Part shown: positions 53,680 to 62,620 of the stretch, in pieces
Layout of the letters: the number at the start of each line of letters is the position of its first letter
Numbering within the stretch: the stretch's first letter is position 1
Assembly (NCBI GenBank): GCA_021736785.1
Contig: JAIPFF010000019.1
Coordinates: forward strand, 24,214-88,213
Direction of reading: 5' to 3'
Length of the DNA stretch: 64,000 bases
From: Thiohalocapsa sp.
GTDB taxonomy: Bacteria; Pseudomonadota; Gammaproteobacteria; Chromatiales; Chromatiaceae
Notes under the pieces: model-generated
The model's input: the letters and a program-made list of their open reading frames with translations, nothing else
Told to the model about the DNA's origin: nothing
The model's database searches: none
Made by a program: the position numbers and the translations under genes

Positions 53680-55073
53680 GCGTACTGCAGGGCCGTCAGC
53701 ATGGCCTTGAGCTTGGCCTCGGTCTCGTCCCATTCGGTCGCCGCGTCGGAGCCGTCGACGATGCCGGCACCGGCGTAGAGCTCGGCACGGGTGCCGCAAA
53801 CGCGCGCGCAGCGCAGCAGTACCCAGAGCTCGCCGGTCAGATCGGGCTCGACGAAGCCGGCGGCGCCGGTATACCAGCCGCGCACGAAGGGCTCGGCGCG
53901 GCGCAGCCATTCGCGCGAGCGCTCCCGCGGGTGGCCGTTGGTGGCCGGCGTCGGATGCAGTCGATCGGCCAATTGGAACAGATTGATGCCGGCCCGCGGC
54001 ACGGCGCGGATCGGGCTCCACAGATGCTGCGCGTTACTGAGCTGCATCAGCCGCGGCTCGGAGGCGACGACGATGTCCTCGCAGCAATCGGCCAGCGCCT
54101 CGCGCACGGCGTCGATGACGAAACGGTGCTCGCGCAGGTTTTTGTCGGACACCGCCAGCGCACGCGCCAGCTCCGCATCGCGCTCGGCGGTCTCGGCCCG
54201 CGCCGCGGTGCCCGCCACCGCGTCCACCTCCAGCGTGGGGCCGTTGCGGGTCAGCAGGCGTTCCGGTGTCGCCGCGACGAAGCTCTTGCCGTTGCGGCGG
54301 ATGTTGATGATCTGGCAGGACGGAAACAGGCAGCTCAGCGCACCGAGCAGCCGGCCGATGTCGAAGTCACGCGGTCCGTCGACGTCGACCCGGCGCGAGA
54401 GCACCACTTTTTCGAGCTCGCCCGCGCGGATTCGTAACAGCGCCCTGTCGATCAGTGCCGACCAAGCGTCGAAATCGGGCTCGGCGAAATCGCGCTCCAG
54501 CGCCGCAGGCATCAGCGGCCCGGTTTGCGGGCGGTAGAGCTCGGGAACGAGTTGCTCGAGTGCCGCGACCCATTGCGCCGCCAGCGTTTCAGGTGTCGTC
54601 GGCAGCGTCGCGGACAGCACCAGTGCGGCTTCGCCGTCGCGCACGCAAAGACCGACCTGCGGTATCCAGAGAATGGCATTCGGCAGATGATCTTCGACTT
54701 GGGGCGACAGTTCGGCGCCGGCCGCGAAACCGAGCATCGCAAAGGCATCGAGGCCGGTCTCGTCCGGGTCGGAGCGGTGCCAGTGCGGGCGCAGCGCTTC
54801 CGCGATGCTGCCGAGTCGCTCCAGGCGGTCGCTGCCTTCGGCGTCCCACTGGGCGGCGCATCCGTAGCCGGCGCGTAACTCCTGGCGTTGCGGGTGCAGG
54901 AATTGGAACTGAGGGCCTGCGAGCTGCGGCGCGCCGGCCGGAGCCCGCGGCAAGGCCAACAGCAGCGATACCATGCCGGTCGAAGCGCCGTCGGCACGCA
55001 GCGGCAGCGTGCCCAATTGCTCGACGACGCGCAGCTTGAGCTGATCGAGGATCTGCAGCGGTGCAAGCATCAT
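53676..55073 (-). CDS. menF: Isochorismate synthase
   Basis: A 465-residue chorismate-utilising enzyme. Diagnostic regions are GELEKVVLSRRVDVDGPRDF, ATPERLLTRNGPTLEVDAVAGTA, NLREHRFVIDAVREAL, LHPTPATNGHPRER and the final RAELYAGAGIVDGSDAATEWDETEAKL. It is the first gene of the minus-strand menaquinone run and overlaps menD by 4 bases, so chorismate entry and MenD are coupled. MenF is preferred over a salicylate or siderophore isochorismate synthase because of context. Two ATGs are adjacent at the start. Confidence 0.96.
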   Translation of the reverse strand: MMLAPLQILDQLKLRVVEQLGTLPLRADGASTGMVSLLLALPRAPAGAPQLAGPQFQFLHPQRQELRAGYGCAAQWDAEGSDRLERLGSIAEALRPHWHRSDPDETGLDAFAMLGFAAGAELSPQVEDHLPNAILWIPQVGLCVRDGEAALVLSATLPTTPETLAAQWVAALEQLVPELYRPQTGPLMPAALERDFAEPDFDAWSALIDRALLRIRAGELEKVVLSRRVDVDGPRDFDIGRLLGALSCLFPSCQIINIRRNGKSFVAATPERLLTRNGPTLEVDAVAGTAARAETAERDAELARALAVSDKNLREHRFVIDAVREALADCCEDIVVASEPRLMQLSNAQHLWSPIRAVPRAGINLFQLADRLHPTPATNGHPRERSREWLRRAEPFVRGWYTGAAGFVEPDLTGELWVLLRCARVCGTRAELYAGAGIVDGSDAATEWDETEAKLKAMLTALQYA

Positions 55074-55282
55074 TCAGGCGCGGGCCGTCTCGGCCGATGC
55101 CGGCGGCGGCGCGGACTGCCGTGGAGAGATTCGGGAAGGCATCGGCTGCGGGTCGGTGCTAAGGGCTCTGCTACGGGGCGGGCGTCGCGCCGGCAGCCCG
55201 GCCGGCGCGACGCGTCGTAAATGAACGCGGAATTCTACGGTGTTCGGATCGCAAGCGGGAAATCGGATCTCCGCGCTCGGCC

Positions 55283-55332
55283 TTTGTGCTCAGGCGGATC
55301 CGCTCCATTTGTGCTCAGGCGGATCCGCTCCA
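55283..55332. repeat. 25-bp perfect tandem duplication over a stop codon
   Basis: The 25-bp unit beginning TTTGTGCTCAGGCGG is present twice in direct succession (55283-55307 and 55308-55332). The second copy contains the stop and last three codons of the hydrolase gene at 55315; the first lies just past it. Confidence 0.95.
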
Positions 55333-56262
55333 AAAGTTGTCCAACGCCTCGATACAACCCTGCGGACGCTCCCACTGAGGTATGCCGAGCGTCGGCTCCA
55401 CGCGCACCGATTGCCAGTTGTCGTGCGCGGCAATGAAGTCCGGCAGCAGGTCGAAAGTGACATTGGCGTCGCGGTCGTAGATGACGAGCGCCGGATGCGT
55501 CACCTTGCCGTAGAGCGTCTCCGTGGCCCCCGACGTGAACAGCTGCCCGGCCAGGAAGTAGTAGGGCGCATGGCGAGCGCCGGGCTGATGCGAGGTGGCA
55601 TAGGCATAGTCGACGAGCTCCTGCGGCGGTTCGCCGACATAACTGCGCCGAAGAAAATAGCGGATGCTGCCGCGCTGGGTCAGCAGACGGTAAAGGCCCT
55701 GCCCGAGACCGGGCAGCGTGAAGACGCTATGCAGCGCCTTGCCGGTGCCGCCGCTCGGCAGGCGGCGGTCGCTGAAGCCGGTGGGAGAGAGCAGCGCCAG
55801 CGATTTGAAGCGCTCGGGAGCGGCCAGCGCTGCCCGAGCGGCAAACTCGCTCGACAGCGAATAGGCGACCACGTCCGCCGGCGCCTGCACGATGCTGGTC
55901 AGGAAACCGGCAATCGCGCTTGCGTACAGTTCCGGTGAATATTGGCGGTCGCTGCGATCGGAGAAGCCGAAGCCCGGCAGCTCGGGCACGTAAACCCGGC
56001 GCGTGGCGCGGTAGTGCTCGAACAGCGGCTTCATTTCGAAGGCGCTGGGCGCCGCGTTGATGCTGTGGATCAGCACCAGCGGCTCGGCGTCGGCGGGTCC
56101 GTCGACGTAGTAGCTGATCTCTTTCAAATGGGTGGTCGAGAATTGCTCGCGCGGTGCGTCCAGCGCCGGCGGCAGCGTCTCGTCCGCGCGCTCCCGTCGC
56201 TGCAGCCGAGCGGCCTGCGGGACGAGACGGGCGTCGGAAATAGCCGCGGGATAAATCTGCAT
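55315..56262 (-). CDS. Alpha/beta hydrolase-fold protein with altered catalytic residues
   Basis: A 315-residue protein of the alpha/beta hydrolase superfamily (VLIHSINAAPSAFEMKPL oxyanion region, LPGFGFSDRSDR, canonical helices). The nucleophile elbow reads AYSLSSEF, so Ser135 is present but both surrounding glycines of GxSxG are replaced. An acid is possible in VIYDRDANV. At the place where the family has its histidine (GxPHxE) the sequence reads GIPQWERP, so the catalytic histidine appears lost. It may have a changed or non-catalytic role. GAGGAAA precedes the ATG at 56262. There is no signal peptide. Confidence 0.82.
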   Translation of the reverse strand: MQIYPAAISDARLVPQAARLQRRERADETLPPALDAPREQFSTTHLKEISYYVDGPADAEPLVLIHSINAAPSAFEMKPLFEHYRATRRVYVPELPGFGFSDRSDRQYSPELYASAIAGFLTSIVQAPADVVAYSLSSEFAARAALAAPERFKSLALLSPTGFSDRRLPSGGTGKALHSVFTLPGLGQGLYRLLTQRGSIRYFLRRSYVGEPPQELVDYAYATSHQPGARHAPYYFLAGQLFTSGATETLYGKVTHPALVIYDRDANVTFDLLPDFIAAHDNWQSVRVEPTLGIPQWERPQGCIEALDNFWSGSA

Positions 56263-56400
56263 GTCGGTTTCCTCGTCGATGCCGGCGGGCGAGCCACGGG
56301 CGCTGCCGCCGATGGGGCGCCGTGCATGCGCCCGCATGGTGTCTGAATAGGCGCTGCTCGCCCGACCTGCCAGGTATCGGGCCGCCGGTGCTACGCCGGC

Positions 56401-57006
56401 CTAGGTCTGCTCCACCGGGACCAGCACCTCGTTGCGGCGGATAAACCACGGAATCAACGGGGCATTGTAGCGCGCGAAGATGGCGTTGCCGATGGGCTTC
56501 AGACCGGCTGCCTCCAGCGCCGAGCGCAGCTCGTCCCGGTGCGCGAGATAATCCTCTTTGCTCCAGTCGCCGCCGTAGCGGTGTGCGGCCACGAGCCCGG
56601 CCGGCAGCTGGCGAAGCGTGACGCGCTCGTCCACCGGCTTCGGCAGCAGCGAGGTCTGGTACTCCTTCGGCATGACGAATTGGACGCGCCAAGCGGTGCC
56701 GTCGGCCTCGTCGCCGAGCGGCTGCTGGCGCACCGGCGCGGCCATCGGCACACTGCGCCCGCCGTAATTGTTGCCCTTAATGTAGCCGACCAGCAGCGGA
56801 AAAGCCTTTGTGCTGGCGTCCTCGAAGGTGCCTTCCACGTCTGTTTCGGCCACGACGAACGGCGCGTAACGACGCAGCTCGAATCCGTCGCCCTTATCGA
56901 CGACATCGAAATCGGGCTCCGGTACCGACATCGCCGCGAGCACGATGATGCCGATCACGGCGAGGATCGTGGCGATGATCCACTGGCGTTTCTTCTGTTT
57001 GGTCAT
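56401..57006 (-). CDS. SOUL haem-binding family protein, membrane-anchored
   Basis: A 201-residue protein with an N-terminal membrane helix (WIIATILAVIGIIVLAAMSV) and a SOUL domain. Family features are FELRRYAPFVVAETDVEG near residue 45, MAAPVRQQP (the MtAPV box), FVMPKEYQTSLLPKPVD and YGGDWSKEDY with FARYNAPLIPWFIRRNEV at the end. Bacterial SOUL proteins bind haem or other tetrapyrroles; in a phototroph a pigment-related role is possible but unproven. The domain faces the periplasm if the helix is an uncleaved signal. Divergent from the cytochrome c gene with 229 bases between. Confidence 0.9.
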   Translation of the reverse strand: MTKQKKRQWIIATILAVIGIIVLAAMSVPEPDFDVVDKGDGFELRRYAPFVVAETDVEGTFEDASTKAFPLLVGYIKGNNYGGRSVPMAAPVRQQPLGDEADGTAWRVQFVMPKEYQTSLLPKPVDERVTLRQLPAGLVAAHRYGGDWSKEDYLAHRDELRSALEAAGLKPIGNAIFARYNAPLIPWFIRRNEVLVPVEQT

Positions 57007-57197
57007 AGCTATTGATGAGCTCGGCTGTCTCGACGGGAAGAGTCGCGGCAGGGTTGTGCGGAAGCGGGCTCTGCATTCAAGCACGTGCCGCGCTGCTCCG
57101 CGTTGTCCGTTGTCAACGCTTCGCGGCCGTGAATGCCGCCGCGCCCGCTGCTACCATGCTGTACCGGACTGAGGCACCATCGCCGATCCCCTGCAAT

Positions 57198-57231
57198 CCC
57201 TGTCGGACCATTCACCCTGTCGGACCATTCA
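57198..57231. repeat. 17-bp perfect tandem duplication upstream of the cytochrome c gene
   Basis: CCCTGTCGGACCATTCA occurs twice (57198-57214 and 57215-57231), ending four bases before the cytochrome c start codon. It would lie in the leader and overlap the ribosome binding region. Confidence 0.95.
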
Positions 57232-57235
57232 GCGC

Positions 57236-57859
57236 ATGACTCGTTTCACTGCACCGATGCTCGCCGCCACACTGGCGCTATGGGCAACCTCCGCCGCTGC
57301 CCAAGAAGCCACCGGCGAGGCGATCTATGATTACTGCCAGTCGTGTCACGGCAAGCGCGGCGAGGGCGGCGAGGGCGGCAAATACCCGCGCATCGCCGGG
57401 CTGCCGCAATCTTACGTCGATAAACAGCTGCACGATTTCAAGGAGCAGCGGCGGATCAACAAGCCCATGATCCCGATCTTCAAGCACCATCGGTTCGATG
57501 ACGACGTCATCGCCACCGTCAGTGCCTACATCGCGGACATGGGGGTGCCCGATCTCGCGCTCTGGCCCAACGATCCGGATCCGGAGGCGGTAGCCGCCTA
57601 CGAATCACGGGGGGCGTTCACCGAGGCGGGTGCACGCAAGTACGCCGACGGCTGCAGCGGCTGTCACGGCGAGACCGCCGCCGGCGATCCGCTCGCCGGC
57701 GTTCCGCCGTTGGTCGACCAGTATCCGGCCTACTTGCGCAAACAGTTGGCCGACTTCGCCACCGACACCCGCCGCCACCGCGACAGCGCCGCCTGCGCCG
57801 ACATCGCGCCCGGCGAGGCCGAAGCGGTCATCGACTATCTGGTGGAGCTAGGCAAGTGA
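57236..57859 (+). CDS. Dihaem cytochrome c (c4-like)
   Basis: A 207-residue periplasmic protein. The Sec signal peptide ends near ATSAAAQ (residue 23). Haem-binding motifs CQSCH (residues 34-38) and CSGCH (140-144) mark two class I domains, each with a downstream axial methionine candidate (NKPMIPIF for the first). The domain spacing and the GLPQSYVDKQLHDFKEQRR stretch fit the c4 family, soluble electron carriers to oxidases or photosynthetic centres. No ribosome binding site is seen because the start is preceded by the 17-bp duplication. Confidence 0.9.
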   Translation: MTRFTAPMLAATLALWATSAAAQEATGEAIYDYCQSCHGKRGEGGEGGKYPRIAGLPQSYVDKQLHDFKEQRRINKPMIPIFKHHRFDDDVIATVSAYIADMGVPDLALWPNDPDPEAVAAYESRGAFTEAGARKYADGCSGCHGETAAGDPLAGVPPLVDQYPAYLRKQLADFATDTRRHRDSAACADIAPGEAEAVIDYLVELGK

Positions 57860-57943
57860 TCCGAACCGCATACGACAATTCCTCCGCAACTCGGCAGCCT
57901 GCCAAGCAGCACGAACTTCGCACGACAGCCGACAGCACGATCG

Positions 57944-60751
57944 ATGCCTTCCGCAGGCGCTGAAGGCGGCGGCGCCACGCAGCCCCTCGCGGTCGGGCAG
58001 CGCTGGCTGTCCGAGACCCAGAGCGAGCTCGGTCTCGGCCTGGTCGAGGATTTCGACGAGCGACTGATAACGCTGCGCTTCCCGGCGGTGGACGAGACGC
58101 GCACCTATGCCCGGCGCAATGCGCCGCTGTGGCGGGCGGTTTTCGGCGTCGGTGACCGCATCCGCGAGAGCGGCGGGCCGGATCTGAGCGTCGTCGCCGT
58201 CGACGAGCATGACGGCTTGGTCAACTATGTTGCCAAGACCGCGGACAACGAGGAGCTGCGGTTGCCGGAGGCGGCGCTCGATGCGCACCTGCAGCTGAAC
58301 CGGCCCGCACAGAAACTGCTTGCCGGTCGGCTCGACAAGGACGCTTGGGTGCGTCTGCGCCGGCGGACACGGGAACGCGCCGGAGCGTGGTCGGCATCGG
58401 CGGTCCGCGGCTTGGCGGGCGCGCGCATCAGTCCCGTTGCGCACCAGCTCTACATCGCCGCCGAAGTAGCGGGGCGGTACGCGCCGCGGGTGCTGCTGGC
58501 GGACGAGGTGGGCCTCGGTAAGACCATCGAGGCCGGGCTGATCCTGCACCGGATGCTCCTCGAAGGCCGTGCGCGGCGGGTCCTGATTTTGGTGCCCGAG
58601 CCGTTGCTCCATCAGTGGCTGGTCGAACTGCTGCGGCGATTCAATCTGCGCTTCTCGCTGTTCGATGTGGAGCGCATCGCCGCCGGCGAGATCGGCCGCA
58701 ATCCGTTCGAGAGCGAGCAGCGTGTGCTGTGCAGCCTCGACTTGCTGACCGGCGTGCCGGTCATCGGCGAGGCCGCGGCAGCCGCGCAATGGGATCTGCT
58801 CATCGTCGACGAAGCGCATCATCTGCACTGGTCGCCGCAGGAGCCGGGCGCAGACTATGCGCTGGTGGAGGCCTTGGCGCGCAAGACGCCGGCGGTGCTG
58901 CTGCTGACGGCGACACCGGAGCAGCTCGGCCGGGCGGGGCACTTCGGCCGCTTGCGGCTGCTCGATCAGCAACGCTTCGGCGACTACGACGCGTTTTTGG
59001 CCGAGGAGGCCGACTATGCCCCGGTGGCCGAGATCGCGGCGCGACTGCTTGCGGGCGAGCCGCCGACAACGGAGCAGCGCGCGCGCATCGATGCACTCTT
59101 GGGAGAGACCGGCGATCTTTCGCCGGCGCAGTTGATCGAGCGGCTGCTGGACCGGCACGGGACCGGCCGCTTGCTGTTCCGCAATACGCGCTCGGCCATC
59201 GCCGGCTTTCCGGAGCGGCGCCTGCATCCCTATCCGCTGGCGTGCCCCGAGGGCTATGCGGCCGGCGCCGATGCCGAGCCGAGCCCGGAGGCGGCCCATG
59301 GTGCCGGCTGGACGGAGCTCGACCCGCGCGTACCCTGGCTGTTGGAGACGCTGCGCCGATTGCAGCCCGAGAAGGTCCTACTGATCACGGCGCATGCGCG
59401 CACGGTGGTCGATCTGCAGCAACATCTTGCCCGTCGGGTCGGGCTGCATGCGGCGGTTTTTCACGAGGGGATGGAGATCGTCGAGCGCGATCGGGCCGCT
59501 GCCTACTTCGCCGATCCCCGGGAGGGTACGCAACTGCTGCTGTGCTCGGAGATCGGCAGCGAGGGGCGCAACTTCCAGTTCGCCCACCACTTGGTGCTGT
59601 TCGACCTGCCCACGGACCCCGACTTGCTGGAGCAGCGCATCGGCCGGCTCGATCGCATCGGACAGACGCAGCCGGTGGAGATCCATGTGCCCTACTTGAC
59701 CGGCACCGCCGGCGAGGTGCTGTTCCGCTGGTACGCCGAAGGGCTGAACGCCCTTGCGGCCAACTGCCCCGCCGGAGCCGCGCTGACCGAGCGCCTCGGC
59801 GCGCGGCTGCACAGCGCCCTGTCGCAGCCCGGGCAGGCCGATGCGCTGATCGCCGAGGCGGCCGAGCTGCGCGAGGTGCTGAATGCGCAGCTGCAGGCGG
59901 GCCGCGACCGGCTGCTGGAACTGTCCTCGCACCGCGAAGCAGTCTCGGCGCCGTTGGTGGATGCGGTGCTGGAGCAGGACCGCGATCCCACCTTGTTCGA
60001 GTACTTGGGCGCCTACTGGGATGCCTTCGGGGTCGATCACGAACCGGGACCGGGCGGGGCGACCGTCCTGCACCCGGGCAAGCACATGCTGCAGGAGCGT
60101 TTTCCCGAGCTGCCCGAAGACGGCCTGACGGTGACGTTCGACCGCGGCCATGCGCTGGCACACGAGGACCGGGCGTTCCTGAGCTGGGAGCACCCCATGG
60201 TGCGCGCGGCGATGGAACTGCTCACGGGCTCCGATCTCGGCACCGCATCGGTGCTGCTGACGCGCGATCGGCGCTTTCCCGCCAGCACCCTGCTGCTGGA
60301 GCTCCTGCTCATCGTCGAATGCCCGGCACCGGCGGAGCTGCAGGTCGGCCGTTATCTGCCGAGCATGTCGCTGCGGATCGTGGTCGATGAACAGGGCCGC
60401 GATCTTTCATCGACGGTGAATACGGATGAGCTCGTCGGAAAATGTCTCACCGGCAACCGCAAGCTGGCGGGGGCGGTAATTCAGGCAAAACGCGCCGAGA
60501 TCGAGCGCATGATCGAGGCGGGCGAGGCGCTGGCCGCCGACGCGGGCGCGAGCGTGCGACAGGAGACGATGGCGCGGATGGAGACGTTGCTGGACGCCGA
60601 GATCGAGCGGCTCTCGGCCCTTGCCCGCGTCAATCCGTCCATTCGGCCCGAGGAGATCGACCATTTGGCCGACAACCGCAGGCGGCTCGGCGGGGCGCTG
60701 TCGCGGATGCACTTGCGTCTCGATGCGCTGCGGCTGCTGGTGTTCGCGTAG
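57944..60751 (+). CDS. rapA: RNA polymerase-associated ATPase RapA
   Basis: A 935-residue Swi2/Snf2-type ATPase that recycles RNA polymerase. After an N-terminal Tudor-like part (LAVGQRWLSETQSELGLG), the helicase core has motif I LLADEVGLGKTIEAGL, motif II VDEAHHLHW, motif III LLLTATPEQLGR, and in the second lobe LLCSEIGSEGRNFQFAHHLV and the arginine finger region EQRIGRLDRIGQTQ. The last ~250 residues match the RapA C-terminal domain. It lies 84 bases after the cytochrome gene but is probably independently expressed. Confidence 0.96.
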   Translation: MPSAGAEGGGATQPLAVGQRWLSETQSELGLGLVEDFDERLITLRFPAVDETRTYARRNAPLWRAVFGVGDRIRESGGPDLSVVAVDEHDGLVNYVAKTADNEELRLPEAALDAHLQLNRPAQKLLAGRLDKDAWVRLRRRTRERAGAWSASAVRGLAGARISPVAHQLYIAAEVAGRYAPRVLLADEVGLGKTIEAGLILHRMLLEGRARRVLILVPEPLLHQWLVELLRRFNLRFSLFDVERIAAGEIGRNPFESEQRVLCSLDLLTGVPVIGEAAAAAQWDLLIVDEAHHLHWSPQEPGADYALVEALARKTPAVLLLTATPEQLGRAGHFGRLRLLDQQRFGDYDAFLAEEADYAPVAEIAARLLAGEPPTTEQRARIDALLGETGDLSPAQLIERLLDRHGTGRLLFRNTRSAIAGFPERRLHPYPLACPEGYAAGADAEPSPEAAHGAGWTELDPRVPWLLETLRRLQPEKVLLITAHARTVVDLQQHLARRVGLHAAVFHEGMEIVERDRAAAYFADPREGTQLLLCSEIGSEGRNFQFAHHLVLFDLPTDPDLLEQRIGRLDRIGQTQPVEIHVPYLTGTAGEVLFRWYAEGLNALAANCPAGAALTERLGARLHSALSQPGQADALIAEAAELREVLNAQLQAGRDRLLELSSHREAVSAPLVDAVLEQDRDPTLFEYLGAYWDAFGVDHEPGPGGATVLHPGKHMLQERFPELPEDGLTVTFDRGHALAHEDRAFLSWEHPMVRAAMELLTGSDLGTASVLLTRDRRFPASTLLLELLLIVECPAPAELQVGRYLPSMSLRIVVDEQGRDLSSTVNTDELVGKCLTGNRKLAGAVIQAKRAEIERMIEAGEALAADAGASVRQETMARMETLLDAEIERLSALARVNPSIRPEEIDHLADNRRRLGGALSRMHLRLDALRLLVFA

Positions 60752-60840
60752 CCCGGTCGCGGCCGGTCGGACAAGACTTGATTTGGCGCCGCGGGATCGC
60801 ATTGCCTTCCCGACGCAGGACCACTCCTCCGAGGCCATTC

Positions 60841-61764
60841 ATGCAACGCTTTGCTCCGGATCGCCGCCGATTCATGCGACTGTTGGCCGGTGCTGGCGGC
60901 GCGCTGGCCACCGGCTTAACGCCGGCTGCGACGTCGGCCCCGCTGTCCAAGCCCATTCCATCCACCGGCGAGCCGTTGCCGGTGATCGGCATGGGCACCT
61001 GGATCACGTTCAATGTGGGCGATGACCCGCGGGCGCTGGACGTGCGTGCCGGTATCCTGCGGGCCTTCTTCGCTGCCGGCGGCGGCATGATCGACTCGTC
61101 GCCGATGTACGGCTCTGCCGAGGCCGTGCTGGGCAAGCTCTTGCGGCGGCTCGACTATCCGCCGACGCTCTTTTCGGCGACCAAGGTCTGGACGCGCTCG
61201 GGCGACGACGGACCGGCGGAGATCGCCGCCTCGCAGGCCCTGTGGGGACTGCCGCGGATGGACTTGTTCCAAGTGCACAACCTGCTGGCTTGGCGCGCAC
61301 ACCTGGAGACGCTTCAGCAGATGAAAGCCGACGGCGCGCTGCGCTATCTCGGCATGACGACGTCCCATGGCCGACGGCACGACGAGTTGGAGCGGATCAT
61401 GCGCGAGCAGCCCATCGATTTCGTGCAGCTGACCTACAACATCGCCAACCGTGACGCCGAGCGCCGGCTGCTGCCGCTGGCGCGCGAGCGGGGCATCGCC
61501 GTCATCGCCAACCGGCCCTTCGGCGGCGGCGCCCTGGTGGACCGGGCCCAGCGCCATCCGCTGCCGGGTTGGGCAGCGGAAATCGGCTGCGGGAATTGGC
61601 CGCAAGTGCTGCTGAAATACATCGTGTCTCACCCGGCCGTCACCTGCGCCATCCCGGCCACGAGCCGGGTGGAGCACATGCAGGAGAACATGGGCGCAGC
61701 GCACGAGCCCCTGCCCGATGCGGCCATGCGCGAGCGCATGGCGGCGGACTTCGCGCGGCTCTAG
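60841..61764 (+). CDS. Aldo/keto reductase, Tat-exported
   Basis: A 307-residue oxidoreductase with a twin-arginine signal (PDRRRFMRLLAGAGGALATGL). The AKR catalytic tetrad is present: Asp and Tyr in GGGMIDSSPMYGSAE, Lys in FSATKVWT and His in FQVHNLLAW. NADPH-binding elements lie in the C-terminal third (VIANRPFGGGAL, AIPATSRVEHM). Export of a nicotinamide-dependent enzyme is unusual, so it probably carries its cofactor folded through Tat, as other periplasmic AKRs do. The ATG at 60841 includes the twin arginines directly. Physiological substrate unknown. Confidence 0.88.
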   Translation: MQRFAPDRRRFMRLLAGAGGALATGLTPAATSAPLSKPIPSTGEPLPVIGMGTWITFNVGDDPRALDVRAGILRAFFAAGGGMIDSSPMYGSAEAVLGKLLRRLDYPPTLFSATKVWTRSGDDGPAEIAASQALWGLPRMDLFQVHNLLAWRAHLETLQQMKADGALRYLGMTTSHGRRHDELERIMREQPIDFVQLTYNIANRDAERRLLPLARERGIAVIANRPFGGGALVDRAQRHPLPGWAAEIGCGNWPQVLLKYIVSHPAVTCAIPATSRVEHMQENMGAAHEPLPDAAMRERMAADFARL

Positions 61765-61862
61765 TGCCGGCGCCGCTCGGTTTCGCCACGCGGCGGGGGC
61801 GCCCAATGCGCCGGGCGCGCCACCTGGCGGTGAGCTTCCTCACGCGCGGGTGATCGCCGGCG

Positions 61863-62561
61863 ATGACCGAGTGGCTGACCTATTCCGCCTCGGACTTCAT
61901 TCCCTTTTCGCGCGGGATCTACCGGCGGTTGTTCGAGCTCTATAACGCCCGCTATTGGCCAGCCGTTGCGATCGGGCTCGGTGTCGGTCTCGCCGCCCTG
62001 CGCTTGTGCGGGGGGCGCGGCTGCAGCCGTCCGGGCTTGCTGATGGCGGCGCTCGGCTGCTGCTGGATCTGGATCGCTTGGGCGTTCTTTTCCGCCGCCT
62101 ACGCCGAGCTGAACTGGGCAGGCCCCTATGTCGGCGGCGCCTTCGCGCTCAACGGCCTGCTGCTGTTGGCCGCGAGCGCATCGGCGCGACCCCGGCCGCC
62201 GTCTACCGGTCGCGATATCGGCGACCCGATCGGTTACGGCCTGCTCGTCGCGGGCGTCGTGCTCTGGCCTGCGGCGCTGCTTGCCTTCGGCAGAGACTGG
62301 CGCGGGCTTGAGCTGTTCGGCACATCTCCCGAGCCGACCGTGCTCGCGACCTTCGGCCTGCTGTTGCTGCTGCGCCCGCGCGGTGTCTGGGCGCCGGCCC
62401 TGATTCCCGGGCTCTGGAGCTTGCTTGCGGCGGTGACGCTGCGGGTCATCGATGAGCCGCTCTGGCCGGTGCTCCCCGCGGGGGCCGCGGCCTTTGTCGC
62501 GGTGCTCGTGTCGCGCGTGCTGCGACGTCGGCGCAGCACGCGGATCGAAACGAATTCCTAG
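61863..62561 (+). CDS. DUF6064 family integral membrane protein
   Basis: A 232-residue membrane protein with about six hydrophobic helices. The start MTEWLTYSASDFIPFSRGIYRRLFELYN and GCCWIWIAWAFFSAAYAELNWA, with LNWAGPYVGGAFALNGLLLL, are typical of the DUF6064 family. Nothing is known of its function. It is preceded by the aldo/keto reductase gene by 98 bases and followed by the DUF3047 gene by 59 bases in the same direction. Confidence 0.85.
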   Translation: MTEWLTYSASDFIPFSRGIYRRLFELYNARYWPAVAIGLGVGLAALRLCGGRGCSRPGLLMAALGCCWIWIAWAFFSAAYAELNWAGPYVGGAFALNGLLLLAASASARPRPPSTGRDIGDPIGYGLLVAGVVLWPAALLAFGRDWRGLELFGTSPEPTVLATFGLLLLLRPRGVWAPALIPGLWSLLAAVTLRVIDEPLWPVLPAGAAAFVAVLVSRVLRRRRSTRIETNS

Positions 62562-62620
62562 CCGTGCCGGTCCAATGGATCAGAGCCGCCGCTGTTCGGC
62601 GTCGTCATGGAGTACTTGCT

